64,000 bases of DNA from Mycolicibacterium helvum (GCF_010731895.1 NZ_AP022596.1:6336812-6400811); one strand, 5' to 3'. Positions 24,996 to 36,990 are shown, numbered from the stretch's first letter. The notes: generated by a model not told the origin, from the sequence alone. Numbers and translations are program-made.

Positions 24996-26387
24996 ATGCT
25001 GACCCGACTTGAACTAGCGAATTTTAAGAGCTGGCGCGATACCGGGAGGATCGAGCTTGCGCCGGTCACTGCATTCTTCGGAGCCAATTCCTCGGGCAAA
25101 ACAAGCATCCTGCAAAGCCTGCTCATGCTTCGCCAGACAGTAGAGAATCCCGATCGCAACCAGACGCTTGCCTTAAGCGGGCTCGCGGATCTGGGCACCT
25201 ACCAGGACATCATTTATGGGCACCGGGAGGAGTCGCCACTCAGGCTATTTCTCAAGTGGCAGTCCGAAGAACCCGTCGAGGTATTCAACATCATCGAGCG
25301 GGCCCGCAAAAAGTCCTCAGTCGTGGAAGTAAGCAATGAGCTCTCTCTCAATGCGGAGATTGACATACGGTCGACCCAAGCCAACGTGAGGGAAATGACC
25401 TACGCAGTAGGAGACACTACGTTCAGCATGATCCGCAAAGCGGATAACGAGTATGAGCTGATGTCGAACCGATACGAATTCAAACGGACCCAGGGCCGCG
25501 CCTGGCCACTTCCCCATCCGAATAAATTCTACAGTTTCCCGGACCAAGTCCGCCTATACTATCAAAATGCCAGCTTCCTGAGTGAGATCGAATTCGGGTT
25601 CGAGACCGCTTGCCGAAATATTCGCTACCTCGGGCCGCTGCGAGAAGATCCACGACGAGAGTACATCTTCAGTGGGGGCGCGCCTCGCGACGTCGGCACT
25701 AGAGGTGAGCTGTCCATAAATGCACTAATTGCGTCACGAATATCGGAGCGGAAAATTTCGCGCGGGTGGACTGGCCCAAATCACAATCGCCGACTTCGCC
25801 GAATTCCAATCGAGCAAGTAATCGCCCAGTGGCTATCCGAACTCGGTCTTATATCTTCCTTTGAATTGGAATCCCTCGATGATCGCGGGACCCTGTACCG
25901 CGTCAGCGTTAGACAGCGTCCTAGGTCAACGCCGGTACTGCTCACAGATGTTGGTTTTGGAGTGAGCCAGGTGCTGCCCGTTCTCGTGCTCCTCGCATAC
26001 GCCCAAAGCGGTGATACATTGATTCTTGAGCAGCCGGAGATACACCTGCACCCGGCAGTCCAGTCTGGTCTCGCGGACATCATTTTGGAGACGGCACTAA
26101 CGCGCAACATCCAGGTGATTTTGGAGAGCCACAGCGAGCACTTACTCACCCGTCTTCAACGACGCATCGCGGAGTCCCACTTCGGCCATCACCTGCGCGT
26201 CAAGTCCACCGACGTCGCGCTGTATTTCTGCAAGCAGGTTGAAGGCGAGAGTACCCTCGATCAGCTAGAGGTCGATCTATTTGGAAATATTGCTAATTGG
26301 CCCGAGGAATTCTTCGGCGACCCGCTTGCTGACCGAATCGCCATGCTGGAGGCCGAGCGGCGCCGAAAGGCGGGGTCGAACGCGTGA
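24996..26387 (+). CDS. OLD/ABC-type AAA ATPase, cargo at attR
   Basis: 463 residues. SMC/ABC-like ATPase of the AAA_15/AAA_21 (DUF3696-like) type. Walker A GANSSGKT at 29-36, ABC-signature-like 'GFGVSQVLPVL', Walker B LILEQPEIHLHP, and switch His in ILESHSEHLL. No TOPRIM domain is fused. The next gene is coupled by an ATGA overlap and encodes a PIN-like nuclease, so the pair is probably an ATPase sensor plus nuclease effector. Lower GC than the phage genes suggests separate acquisition. Similar ATPase-effector pairs act in phage defence. Confidence 0.85.
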   Translation: MLTRLELANFKSWRDTGRIELAPVTAFFGANSSGKTSILQSLLMLRQTVENPDRNQTLALSGLADLGTYQDIIYGHREESPLRLFLKWQSEEPVEVFNIIERARKKSSVVEVSNELSLNAEIDIRSTQANVREMTYAVGDTTFSMIRKADNEYELMSNRYEFKRTQGRAWPLPHPNKFYSFPDQVRLYYQNASFLSEIEFGFETACRNIRYLGPLREDPRREYIFSGGAPRDVGTRGELSINALIASRISERKISRGWTGPNHNRRLRRIPIEQVIAQWLSELGLISSFELESLDDRGTLYRVSVRQRPRSTPVLLTDVGFGVSQVLPVLVLLAYAQSGDTLILEQPEIHLHPAVQSGLADIILETALTRNIQVILESHSEHLLTRLQRRIAESHFGHHLRVKSTDVALYFCKQVEGESTLDQLEVDLFGNIANWPEEFFGDPLADRIAMLEAERRRKAGSNA

Positions 26388-26890
26388 AGCGTGTGGTCAT
26401 CGACACCAATGTCCTGATTGTCGCTAATCGTGCAAGTGAACAGGCTGATGACGATTGCGAGTTGGAGGCGGCACGCACACTGTACGAAGCAATGAAGCAG
26501 CATATTGTTTTGATCGACACGCACACGCTCGCCACTTCTGAATACGAAACTTATTGCCGACGCTCTGGCCAACCAGGTGTCGGTGATCTCTTTTTCAAGT
26601 CTCTTCTGGACAATATTGCTAACGAGTCCCGCGTGTTGCGAGTTGAAATCGGCTCCGCGCCGGAAGAAATTGATGCGGCGATACCGCCGGTGCTGGCCAA
26701 CTTCGATCCGAGTGACCGGAAGTGGATAGCGCTACACCTCGTGGGGTCAGCAGACGCAATCGTCAACGCCACAGACTCTGACTGGGCGCAGCGGAAGAGC
26801 GACCTGGAAACCGCAGGCGTTCGTGTGCTCGAACTATGCCCCCATTGCCTCAGCGACCGCAAGATTCGTCGGTCGAAGTCGGCGGGGTAG
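26384..26890 (+). CDS. PIN-domain-like nuclease partner of AAA ATPase
   Basis: 168 residues, coupled to the ATPase gene by a four-base overlap. It opens with MKRVVIDTNVLI, the first PIN motif with catalytic Asp7, and continues with acidic residues in 'LATSEYETYC' and 'FDPSDRKWIALHLVGSADAIVNATDSDW', matching PIN motifs 2-4. PIN proteins are metal-dependent RNases in toxin-antitoxin and defence systems. No antitoxin-like gene is present, so the ATPase probably restrains or triggers it. Last gene before attR. Confidence 0.75.
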   Translation: MKRVVIDTNVLIVANRASEQADDDCELEAARTLYEAMKQHIVLIDTHTLATSEYETYCRRSGQPGVGDLFFKSLLDNIANESRVLRVEIGSAPEEIDAAIPPVLANFDPSDRKWIALHLVGSADAIVNATDSDWAQRKSDLETAGVRVLELCPHCLSDRKIRRSKSAG

Positions 26891-26951
26891 CGCCACGTCT
26901 AGCCACGCTTCCCTGGGGGACCTGCTAAGTCACCAAATTGCTGAAACCAAC

Positions 26952-26970
26952 TTGGGACATTCTTGGGACA
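26952..26970 (+). repeat. Integrase arm-type direct repeats, element B side
   Basis: TTGGGACA at 26952 and 26963, spacing 11 bp, 67-85 bp before the right att core. It mirrors the TTGGCACA pair at 11231-11249. Likely arm-type binding sites of the integrase at 23465. Confidence 0.6.
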
Positions 26971-27036
26971 CTCCATCCCAAGGACGAGGTAGCGCGACGT
27001 TGAGCCGTGCCCAGTTATGAAGGCTGACCTCGACGT

Positions 27037-27086
27037 TTGATGGTGGGCGCGGACGGTATCGAACCGCCGACCGCTGGTGTGTAAAA
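27037..27086. repeat. Right 50-bp att core (attR)
   Basis: Overlaps the 3' half of the intact tRNA-Val gene and is identical over 50 bp to 11304-11353. Identity ends inside the anticodon loop (A at 27087 versus G at 11354). The functional tRNA is on this side, so its 3' half was supplied by the incoming element. Confidence 0.92.
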
Positions 27087-27116
27087 CCAGAGCTCTACCA
27101 CTGAGCTACGCGCCCG
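27045..27116 (-). tRNA. tRNA-Val (anticodon UAC)
   Basis: On the minus strand the acceptor stem GGGCGCG pairs with the 3' CGCGCCC, the D arm reads GCTCAGTGGTAGAGC, and the anticodon stem CTGGT/ACCAG encloses loop TTTACAC-type bases with anticodon TAC. The T arm contains GGTTCGATACC. A CCA follows at 27044-27042. It is the integration site of both elements to its left and marks the start of conserved host DNA to its right. Confidence 0.95.
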
Positions 27117-27162
27117 TGCCCGGGCAGGTTACACGGCGGGCGCCGGTGCAGGGAAATCCTGG

Positions 27163-27627
27163 TCAGGCTGACAGCGCGGCCAACGCCTCGGTCCAGACCC
27201 CCTGATCGCGCGCTTCACCAGGCTGCTTGCACTCGGCGAACCGGACGATCCCGGCGCGATCGATCACGAAGGTGCCGCGGTTGGCGACGCCGGCGTCGGC
27301 GTTGAACACCCCGTACTCCTGGGCGACCGCGCCGTGCGGCCAGAAATCGGACAGCACGGGGAACAGGAATCCGCTCTGCATCGCCCACACCTTGTGCGTC
27401 GGCGGCGGGCCGACAGAGATCGCCAGCGTCGCGGTCTCGTCGTTGGAGTAGACCGGCAGATGGTCACGAATGGCGTCAAGCTCACCCTGGCAGATGCCGG
27501 TGAACGCCAGCGGGAAGAACACCAGCAGCACGTTCTTGGCACCGCGGAAATCGCCGAGCGTGACGAACTGGCCGTTCTGGTCTTTCAGCGTGAAGTCAGG
27601 GGCGAGTGATCCAACCCCAACCGTCAC
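27163..27627 (-). CDS. ahpE: Peroxiredoxin AhpE
   Basis: 154 residues, one-cysteine peroxiredoxin that reduces peroxides and is recycled through mycothiol/mycoredoxin in mycobacteria. The peroxidatic cysteine is C46 in [12 protein letters not shown], with the T-x-x-C pattern (T43). Length and the '[12 protein letters not shown]' and 'SDFWPHGAV' segments match M. tuberculosis Rv2238c as I know it. Cytoplasmic. Its start overlaps the stop of the upstream DUF3052 gene by four bases, so the two are co-transcribed. Confidence 0.93.
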   Translation of the reverse strand: MTVGVGSLAPDFTLKDQNGQFVTLGDFRGAKNVLLVFFPLAFTGICQGELDAIRDHLPVYSNDETATLAISVGPPPTHKVWAMQSGFLFPVLSDFWPHGAVAQEYGVFNADAGVANRGTFVIDRAGIVRFAECKQPGEARDQGVWTEALAALSA

Positions 27628-28070
27628 GAGTGCCTCCCGGCCGCCTTCGACTTCGGCTGCACCAACCGGCTTGCGCTCCAGTCCCCCAGATTGGCCGAGG
27701 AGGTCTGCATCAATCCCGCGGTCGGCGCCGATTCGGCGATCTCAGCGGGAAGCACGTGCCCGGGCTTGCCGGTCTTGGGTGTCAACACCCAGATAATGCC
27801 ATCGTCGGCCAGCGGCGCTATTGCGTCCATGAGCCGATCTACCAGGTCACCGTCACCGTCGCGCCACCACAGCAGCACCACGTCGACGACCTCGTCAGCA
27901 TCCTCGTCGAGCAGTTCCCCGCCACTGGCATCCTCGACGTCGGCGCGAATATCGTCGTCGCTGTCCTCGTCCCAGCCCAGTTCCTGCACGACCTGATCTT
28001 TTTGAACACCCAACTTCTGGGCGTAACCCGGGGGGCCACCCTCCGCGACCACCGTCGGAACCTCCTTCAA
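27624..28070 (-). CDS. DUF3052 family protein (Rv2239c-like)
   Basis: 148 residues. Acidic first half ([28 protein letters not shown]) followed by '[22 protein letters not shown]' and '[15 protein letters not shown]', the recognisable DUF3052 pattern of actinobacteria. Function not known to me. Operon partner of ahpE, same order as in M. tuberculosis. Confidence 0.88.
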   Translation of the reverse strand: MKEVPTVVAEGGPPGYAQKLGVQKDQVVQELGWDEDSDDDIRADVEDASGGELLDEDADEVVDVVLLWWRDGDGDLVDRLMDAIAPLADDGIIWVLTPKTGKPGHVLPAEIAESAPTAGLMQTSSANLGDWSASRLVQPKSKAAGRHS

Positions 28071-28135
28071 TTCAGGGTCGGCTGTCTAGGCCTATCGTCG
28101 CACGACAGCGATGAATACTCGCTGTGCGGTAGGAA

Positions 28136-28705
28136 TCAATACGTCGCGTCGCACAAGCTCAGCGCATTCGACCTGGTGTCGTTGAGGTCTTGGATCGTCT
28201 TGTTGAACTCTCCAGGGCCTGCGTGCGCCAGGATTGCCTTGGCTGTCGCGCGCGCACCGTCGACCCAGTCCTTGAACGCTGCTTTCAGCTCAGTCGGGAT
28301 CGCGTCGGTGACACTGGCGGCGACGGCATCGGCGCTTTTGTTGAGCGAATCCACCGCCGGACCCTCGGTGCCCGACACATCGGTGGCACCCGAGTTGAAG
28401 GCGCTGACGTAGGCATTCACCGCGTCGATCGCCGCAGCGCTGGAGGTGGACAGGGTCTCGCAGGTGTCGTGCATGGCCTGCGTGGTCAGCGACGCCTGAC
28501 GTTCGGACTCTCGAGCGCTGGAAGAGGCCGCCGACTGCGAGATCGACACCGCCATCGAGGTTCGGTAGGCCGGTGCTTCGCCGGCATTGACCCCCGCGTG
28601 GCCCCCCGTGACGGAGGTGCAGCCGACGATGCCGGCAGTCACTGCCGCAGCGCAGCCGACCAGCATTCCGCCGATCCGCAGCCCCCGGGCAGTTCTGATC
28701 AGCAC
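28136..28705 (-). CDS. Probable lipoprotein (Rv2240c-like)
   Basis: 189 residues from GTG 28705; the longer frame to 28864 would overlap the aceE start. The N-terminus VLIRTARGLRIGGMLVGCAAAVTAGIVGC is a signal sequence ending in a lipobox-like V-G-C, so a lipid-anchored exported protein is likely. The rest is Ala/Ser-rich and helical. Divergent from aceE. Start choice is uncertain because no clear ribosome-binding site is seen. Confidence 0.7.
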   Translation of the reverse strand: MLIRTARGLRIGGMLVGCAAAVTAGIVGCTSVTGGHAGVNAGEAPAYRTSMAVSISQSAASSSARESERQASLTTQAMHDTCETLSTSSAAAIDAVNAYVSAFNSGATDVSGTEGPAVDSLNKSADAVAASVTDAIPTELKAAFKDWVDGARATAKAILAHAGPGEFNKTIQDLNDTRSNALSLCDATY

Positions 28706-28856
28706 AGCCCGGAGGTTACCGGGTGACAGCCATGCTCGGCGCGCTGCGAGAAATTCACCGGTCCCCCGACGTTCCCTACTCGTCGGTACCCCCTCAAGTG
28801 CGGCACGATAGGGGGCAGAGGGTGCAAAACCTGCGCCAGCTACTAAGGAGCTGAAG

Positions 28857-31646
<2,790 letters not shown>

Positions 31647-31659
31647 GCGCGCTGTTCAC

Positions 31660-31682
31660 CGCCAATCGGCAAATTTGGCGGG
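31660..31682 (+). terminator. Possible terminator hairpin after aceE
   Basis: CCGCCAA at 31660-31666 pairs with TTGGCGG at 31676-31682, loop of nine bases, 14 bp after the aceE stop. No U tract follows, as is common for proposed mycobacterial terminators. It separates aceE from mabR. Confidence 0.4.
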
Positions 31683-31713
31683 AACATCCAGAAATCCGGC
31701 GTAGATTTTAGGG

Positions 31714-32994
31714 GTGATCGACAACACGCCGCTTGAGCCGCCGCGGTCGCCCCTGCAGTTACTCGAGACCGTGCCGGAGTCGACGCTGCGTCGGCTCAAG
31801 CAGCACTCCGGCCGCCTGGCCAGCGAGGCAGTGGCGGCCATGACCGAGCACCTGCCGTTTTTCGGCGAATTGGAGGCTTCCCAACGCGCCAGCGTGCAAC
31901 TGGTGCTGCAAACCGCGGTGGTCAACTTCGCAGAATGGGTGCGTAACCCGCTGAGCAACGTCGGCTACACCGCCGAGGCATTCGCGCTGGTCCCCCAGGA
32001 GCTGACCCGCCGCATCGCACTGGCGCAGACCGTAGACATGGTGCGGGTGAGTATGGAGTACTTCGAGGCGGCCTTGCCCTCGCTGGGGCGCAATGAGGAG
32101 CAGCGCGTCGCCCTGTCGGTCGGCATCCTGCGCTACAGCCGCGACCTGGCCTTCGCCGCGGCGTCTTCCTACGCCGACGCCGCTGAGGCTCGCGGCGCCT
32201 GGGACAGCCGGATGGAGGCAAGCGTCGTCGACGCCGTCGTCCGTGGCGATACCGGGCAGGAACTGCTGTCCCGGGCCGCCGCACTGAACTGGGACACCAC
32301 CGCCCCCGCGACGGTGGTGGTGGGCACACCGCCGGCCGGGCGGGAGCAACTAGCCAGCGAGGATGTCCGCGAGATCGCCGCACGGCACGGCCGGGGGGCG
32401 CTGGCCGACGTGCACGGCACCTGGCTCATCGGCATCATTTCCGGCCCGGTCGGGCCGACCGACCGGTTCTTCACCGATCTGATCAACGCCTTCGCCGACA
32501 GTCCGGTGGTGATCGGACCGACCGCACCCATGCTCAGCGCGGCCCACCACAGCGCCAGCGAGGCGATATCGGGGATGAACGCCGTCGCCGGCTGGACCGG
32601 CGCCCCCCGACCGGTCCTGGCCCGAGAGCTGTTGCCGGAGCGCGCACTTCTGGGCGATCCCTCCGCAATCACCGCGTTGCACACCGAGATCATGCGACCG
32701 CTGGCCGATGCCGGACCGGCGCTCACCGAGACCTTGGACGCCTATCTCGACAGCGGCGGCGCGATCGAAGCTTGCGCCAGAAAATTGTTCGTTCATCCAA
32801 ATACGGTCCGCTACCGCCTGAGGCGGATCACCGACTTCACCGGGCGTGATCCCACTGTGCCGCGCGATGCGTATGTCCTGCGCGTGGCGTCTACCGTGGC
32901 CCGCCTGGGTTACCCAGCGCCCACCCACACCACGGCAAACAGTTCTGTTGCCCAGCTCACACCGCCATTGGTCGGCACCGTGGGGGTCAATTAA
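31714..32994 (+). CDS. mabR: PucR-type regulator MabR of the FAS-II operon
   Basis: 426 residues. Central GGDEF-like/PucR middle region and C-terminal PucR helix-turn-helix (GAIEACARKLFVHPNTVRYRLRRITDF, ~347-373). Orthologue by position and length of Rv2242, known as MabR, which binds the promoter of fabD-acpM-kasA-kasB-accD6 and controls mycolate synthesis. It lies directly upstream of fabD on the same strand. An inverted repeat in the gap is the probable operator. Confidence 0.9.
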   Translation: MIDNTPLEPPRSPLQLLETVPESTLRRLKQHSGRLASEAVAAMTEHLPFFGELEASQRASVQLVLQTAVVNFAEWVRNPLSNVGYTAEAFALVPQELTRRIALAQTVDMVRVSMEYFEAALPSLGRNEEQRVALSVGILRYSRDLAFAAASSYADAAEARGAWDSRMEASVVDAVVRGDTGQELLSRAAALNWDTTAPATVVVGTPPAGREQLASEDVREIAARHGRGALADVHGTWLIGIISGPVGPTDRFFTDLINAFADSPVVIGPTAPMLSAAHHSASEAISGMNAVAGWTGAPRPVLARELLPERALLGDPSAITALHTEIMRPLADAGPALTETLDAYLDSGGAIEACARKLFVHPNTVRYRLRRITDFTGRDPTVPRDAYVLRVASTVARLGYPAPTHTTANSSVAQLTPPLVGTVGVN

Positions 32995-33044
32995 GTCCGC
33001 AGGTAGATCGCGGCAAGGTATCAACGGAGTCGCATCACATGCAC

Positions 33045-33065
33045 TTTTGTGGAGACCCCACAAAA
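33045..33065. promoter_or_regulatory. Palindrome in fabD promoter, likely MabR operator
   Basis: Perfect inverted repeat TTTTGTGG - 5 bases - CCACAAAA, 66 bp before fabD. It is the only strong A/T-rich palindrome between mabR and fabD. A CATAAT -10-like box follows it. MabR is known to bind this promoter, so this is the best candidate site. Confidence 0.65.
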
Positions 33066-33130
33066 ACATAAGACAAGGTTCATAATCTCTTACACCGTGC
33101 AAATCCGGTTTCACAATGTTCTCTTAAAGA

Positions 33131-34066
33131 GTGGCTCCTCAACCCGTGATCGCAGTGCTGGCTCCAGGCCAGGGATCCCAGACCCCCGGCATGCTCGCCG
33201 AATGGCTCGAGCTGCCTGGTGCCGCCGATCAGATCAAGACCTGGTCTGACATTGCCGGCCTGGACCTGGCCCGATTGGGCACCACCGCGACCGCCGATGA
33301 GATCACCGACACCGCGGTCACTCAGCCCCTGGTCGTGGCGGCCACCCTGCTCGCCAACGGCGAACTGGTCAAGCGCGGCGTGCTGGCCGGCAAGAAGACC
33401 GTCGTCGCAGGCCACTCGGTCGGCGAGATCGCGGCCTACGCCATCGCCGGCGTCATCTCAGCCGACGACGCGGTGAAACTCGCCGCCGTTCGCGGTGCCG
33501 AGATGGCCAAGGCCTGCGCCATCGAGCCGACCGGCATGTCGGCCGTCCTGGGCGGCGACGAGTCCGAAGTATTGGAAGCGCTGGCACGTCTGGACCTGGT
33601 TCCCGCCAACCGCAACGCCGCCGGCCAGATCGTGGCCGCCGGAGCGGTCGCCGCCCTGGAGAAGCTGGCCGAGGATCCGCCGGCCAAGGCCCGGGTGCGC
33701 CAGCTGGCCACCGCCGGCGCCTTCCACACGCACTACATGGCCTCCGCGCTCGACGGCTATGCCGCCGCAGCCGCCGAGGTCGTCACCGGCGAGCCCACCA
33801 CCACGCTGTTGAGCAACGCCGACGGCCAGCCGGTATCTTCGGCAGCGGACGCGATGGAGAAGCTCGTCGCCCAATTGACCCGCCCGGTGCGCTGGGATTT
33901 GTGCACCGAAACCATGCGGACGCTCTTTGAGAATGCAGAGGGCTCGGCGATCGTGGAATTCCCACCAGCGGGAACTCTGGCCGGGATCGCCAAACGAGAA
34001 CTTCGGGGCGTCGCGACGCGCGCTATCAAGACACCCGCAGATCTGGACGGACTCTCCGAGCTCTGA
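33131..34066 (+). CDS. fabD: Malonyl-CoA:ACP transacylase
   Basis: 311 residues. Transfers malonyl from CoA to AcpM, the first step for FAS-II elongation. Nucleophile serine in VVAGHSVGEIAAY (~97), with family tracts 'LAPGQGSQTPGM' and 'FHTHYMASA'. GTG start. First gene of the FAS-II operon, followed after 74 bp by acpM. Matches Rv2243. Confidence 0.96.
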   Translation: MAPQPVIAVLAPGQGSQTPGMLAEWLELPGAADQIKTWSDIAGLDLARLGTTATADEITDTAVTQPLVVAATLLANGELVKRGVLAGKKTVVAGHSVGEIAAYAIAGVISADDAVKLAAVRGAEMAKACAIEPTGMSAVLGGDESEVLEALARLDLVPANRNAAGQIVAAGAVAALEKLAEDPPAKARVRQLATAGAFHTHYMASALDGYAAAAAEVVTGEPTTTLLSNADGQPVSSAADAMEKLVAQLTRPVRWDLCTETMRTLFENAEGSAIVEFPPAGTLAGIAKRELRGVATRAIKTPADLDGLSEL

Positions 34067-34140
34067 GGAGCCGGCCCGTCCAGAACAACCACATATAAAG
34101 CGTTTCATCAAGTCACACAACAAATTACGAAGGAGCCATT

Positions 34141-34437
34141 GTGCCCGCCTCTCAGGATGAAATCATCGCCGGCCTCGCCGAGATCATCGAAGAAGTCACC
34201 GGTATCGAGCCTTCCGAGGTCACCCCGGAGAAGTCGTTCGTCGACGATCTGGACATCGACTCGCTGTCGATGGTGGAGATCGCCGTGCAGACCGAGGACA
34301 AGTACGGCGTGAAGATCCCCGACGAGGACCTCGCCGGTCTGCGCACCGTCGGTGACGTCGTCTCCTACATCCAGAAGCTCGAAGAAGAGAACCCCGAGGC
34401 TGCTGCCGCCCTGCGCGAGAAGTTCGCTGGCGAATGA
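34141..34437 (+). CDS. acpM: Meromycolate-extension acyl carrier protein
   Basis: 98 residues. Carries growing meromycolyl chains on phosphopantetheine attached to the serine of [10 protein letters not shown] (~S41). The extended acidic C-terminus ([15 protein letters not shown]) is typical of mycobacterial AcpM compared with ordinary ACP. GTG start with GAAGGAG upstream. Its stop overlaps the kasA start (ATGA). Confidence 0.96.
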   Translation: MPASQDEIIAGLAEIIEEVTGIEPSEVTPEKSFVDDLDIDSLSMVEIAVQTEDKYGVKIPDEDLAGLRTVGDVVSYIQKLEEENPEAAAALREKFAGE

Positions 34438-35684
34438 CCAGGCCTTCCACTGCTAACGGCGGTTTCCCCAACGTAGTCGTGACCGCCGTCACGGCGACCA
34501 CATCGCTTGCGGGCGACATCGAGAGCACGTGGAAGGGTCTGCTGGCAGGCGAAAGTGGCATCCGCGTACTCGAAGACGATTTCGTCACCAAGTGGGACCT
34601 CCAGGTCAAGATCGGCGGGCACCTCAAGGAGCCCCTCGACCCACAGATGGGTCGACTGGATATGCGGCGCATGTCGTATGTCCAGCGGATGTCGAAGTTC
34701 CTCGGTAACCAGCTTTGGGAGACCGCGGGCAGCCCTGAGGTCGACCCCGACCGGTTCTCGGTAGTCATCGGGACCGGGCTGGGTGGTGGCGAGAAGATCG
34801 TCGAGATGTACGACGCGATGAACGAGGGCGGCCCCCGCAAGGTGTCCCCGCTCGCCGTTCAGATGGTCATGCCGAACGGTGCCGCCGCGGTGGTCGGTCT
34901 CGAGTTGGGCGCGCGCGCCGGGGTCATCACCCCGGTGTCGGCCTGCTCGTCCGGTTCGGAGGGCATCGCTCACGCGTGGCGACAGATCGTCATGGGTGAC
35001 GCCGATATCGCGGTCTGCGGCGGCGTCGAGGGCACCATCGAGGCGCTGCCGATCGCGGCGTTCTCGATGATGCGTGCCATGTCGACCCGCAACGACGACC
35101 CCGAGGGCGCGTCGCGTCCGTTCGACAAGAACCGCGACGGATTCGTATTCGGCGAGGCGGGTGCGCTCATGGTCATCGAGACCGAGGAGCACGCGTTGGC
35201 ACGTGGTGCCAAGCCGCTTGCCCGTCTGCTCGGTGCGGGTATCTCTTCGGACGCCTACCACATGGTGGCGCCCGCACCCGACGGCCTGCGGGCCGGCCAC
35301 GCGATGAAGCGTGCGATGGAGACGGCGGGGTTGTCGCCCAAGGACATCAACCACGTCAACGCCCATGCCACGTCGACGTCGATCGGCGACATCGCCGAAG
35401 CCAACGCCATCCGGGTGGCTGGTGTGGAGCATGCAGCGGTGTACGCACCGAAGTCTGCTTTGGGCCACTCGATCGGTGCGGTCGGCGCGTTGGAGTCGAT
35501 CCTCACGGTGCTGGCTCTGCGTGACGGCGTCATCCCGCCGACCCTCAATTACGAGACACCTGATCCGGAGATCGATCTGGATGTCGTCGCGGGCGAACCG
35601 CGTTATGGCGATTACCAGTACGCGATCAACAACTCATTCGGATTTGGCGGACACAACGTAGCGCTGGCGTTTGGGCGCTACTGA
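34434..35684 (+). CDS. kasA: Beta-ketoacyl-ACP synthase KasA
   Basis: 416 residues. Condenses malonyl-AcpM with acyl chains in mycolate elongation; essential in mycobacteria and known target of thiolactomycin. Catalytic Cys in [12 protein letters not shown] (~171), His in NAHATST (~311) and GHSIGAV (~345). Four-base overlap with acpM. Intact. Confidence 0.96.
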   Translation: MTRPSTANGGFPNVVVTAVTATTSLAGDIESTWKGLLAGESGIRVLEDDFVTKWDLQVKIGGHLKEPLDPQMGRLDMRRMSYVQRMSKFLGNQLWETAGSPEVDPDRFSVVIGTGLGGGEKIVEMYDAMNEGGPRKVSPLAVQMVMPNGAAAVVGLELGARAGVITPVSACSSGSEGIAHAWRQIVMGDADIAVCGGVEGTIEALPIAAFSMMRAMSTRNDDPEGASRPFDKNRDGFVFGEAGALMVIETEEHALARGAKPLARLLGAGISSDAYHMVAPAPDGLRAGHAMKRAMETAGLSPKDINHVNAHATSTSIGDIAEANAIRVAGVEHAAVYAPKSALGHSIGAVGALESILTVLALRDGVIPPTLNYETPDPEIDLDVVAGEPRYGDYQYAINNSFGFGGHNVALAFGRY

Positions 35685-35718
35685 CACCGATCCGGGGGGA
35701 AAGGACTGGCAGGAAGCA

Positions 35719-36990
35719 ATGACAGGGTTGACGCAATTGACCCGGTTATCCACGGGGAATGGCTTCCCCAACGTGGTCGTCACCGGAGTTGCGATGACGA
35801 CCGCCCTGGCATCCGACGCCGAAGGCACCTGGAAACGGTTGCTGGACGGTCAAAGCGGTATTCGGCTTCTCGATGACGACTTCGTCGAGATGTACGACCT
35901 GCCGGTCCGCATCGGGGGGCACCTGCTCGAGGAGTTCGACGGTGAGCTGACACGGGTCGAACTGCGCAGGATGTCATATCTACAGAAGATGGCCACTGTC
36001 ATCGGCCGGCGGGCTTGGCAGAACGCCGGCTCACCGGAAGTCGATTCCAAGCGGCTGATGGTGGCGCTCGGAACCGGGATCGGCTCATCCGAGGAACTGC
36101 TGTTCGCCTACGAGGCGATGCGCGCCAAGGGCCTGCGGGCCGTGTCACCGTTGGCAGTCCAGATGTACATGCCCAACGCCGCAGCGGCGGCCGTCGGGTT
36201 GGAGCTCAAGGCGAAGGCCGGGGTCATCACCCCGGTCTCGGCTTGCGCGTCAGGCTCGGAGGCCATCGCGCAGGCATGGCGGCAGATCGTTCTCGGTGAA
36301 GCCGACATCGCAATATGCGGTGGCGTCGAGACCAAGATCGAGGCCGTGCCGATCGCAGGATTCGCACAGATGCGAATTGTCTTGTCCACCACAAACGACG
36401 ACCCGGCCGGCGCTTGTCGGCCGTTCGACAAAGATCGCAACGGGTTCGTCTTCGGTGAGGGCGGCGCGATGATGATCATCGAGACCGAGGAACACGCCAA
36501 GGCGCGCGGGGCCACCATCCTCGCCCGCATCATGGGGGCGGGCATCACCTCCGACGGGTACCACATCGTGGCGCCCGACCCCAACGGTGAACAGGCGGGG
36601 CACGCAATCACGCGGGCAATTCAGCTCGCCGGCTTGCAGCCCTCTGACATCGATCACATCAACGCCCATGCGACGGGCACCCAGGTGGGCGATGTCGCGG
36701 AGGCCAAGGCGATCAACAATGCTGTCGGCACTCATCGGCCTGCGGTCTACGCGCCCAAATCGGCGCTGGGTCACTCGGTGGGTGCCGTCGGTGCGGTGGA
36801 GTCGATCCTCACCGTGCTCGCGCTGCGGGACGGCGTCGTGCCGGCCACGCTCAACCTGCGCAACCTCGATCCGGAGATCGATCTGGACGTGGTGGCCGGC
36901 GAACCCCGGCCAGGCAACTACCAGTACGCGATCAACAACTCGTTCGGATTCGGTGGTCACAACGTGGCGATCGCCTTCGGGAAGTACTGA
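35719..36990 (+). CDS. kasB: Beta-ketoacyl-ACP synthase KasB
   Basis: 423 residues from ATG 35719 ([13 protein letters not shown]), chosen over the upstream in-frame GTG-type start at 35671 because the latter overlaps kasA. Extends meromycolate to full length. Cys in [12 protein letters not shown], His in [11 protein letters not shown] and GHSVGAV. Closely similar to the KasA neighbour, an old duplication. Matches Rv2246. Confidence 0.95.
   Translation: MTGLTQLTRLSTGNGFPNVVVTGVAMTTALASDAEGTWKRLLDGQSGIRLLDDDFVEMYDLPVRIGGHLLEEFDGELTRVELRRMSYLQKMATVIGRRAWQNAGSPEVDSKRLMVALGTGIGSSEELLFAYEAMRAKGLRAVSPLAVQMYMPNAAAAAVGLELKAKAGVITPVSACASGSEAIAQAWRQIVLGEADIAICGGVETKIEAVPIAGFAQMRIVLSTTNDDPAGACRPFDKDRNGFVFGEGGAMMIIETEEHAKARGATILARIMGAGITSDGYHIVAPDPNGEQAGHAITRAIQLAGLQPSDIDHINAHATGTQVGDVAEAKAINNAVGTHRPAVYAPKSALGHSVGAVGAVESILTVLALRDGVVPATLNLRNLDPEIDLDVVAGEPRPGNYQYAINNSFGFGGHNVAIAFGKY

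Larger units (their letters stand above)
11304..27086. mobile_element. Element B: 15.7-kb satellite-like prophage at tRNA-Val
   Basis: Bounded by the two 50-bp att repeats. It contains terminase, head-module-like genes, a replication ATPase, an excisionase-like gene, a tyrosine integrase and cargo genes. Size and content recall the phiRv1/phiRv2 prophage-like elements of M. tuberculosis and phage-inducible islands. No tail, portal, holin or lysin gene is recognisable, so it cannot be a self-sufficient phage and probably depends on a helper. Reading frames are intact. Confidence 0.85.

Noticed and set aside
27117..27162. A second tRNA or attachment site right of tRNA-Val
   Set aside because: Only 46 bp with no clover-leaf potential or further core copy; ahpE follows directly.
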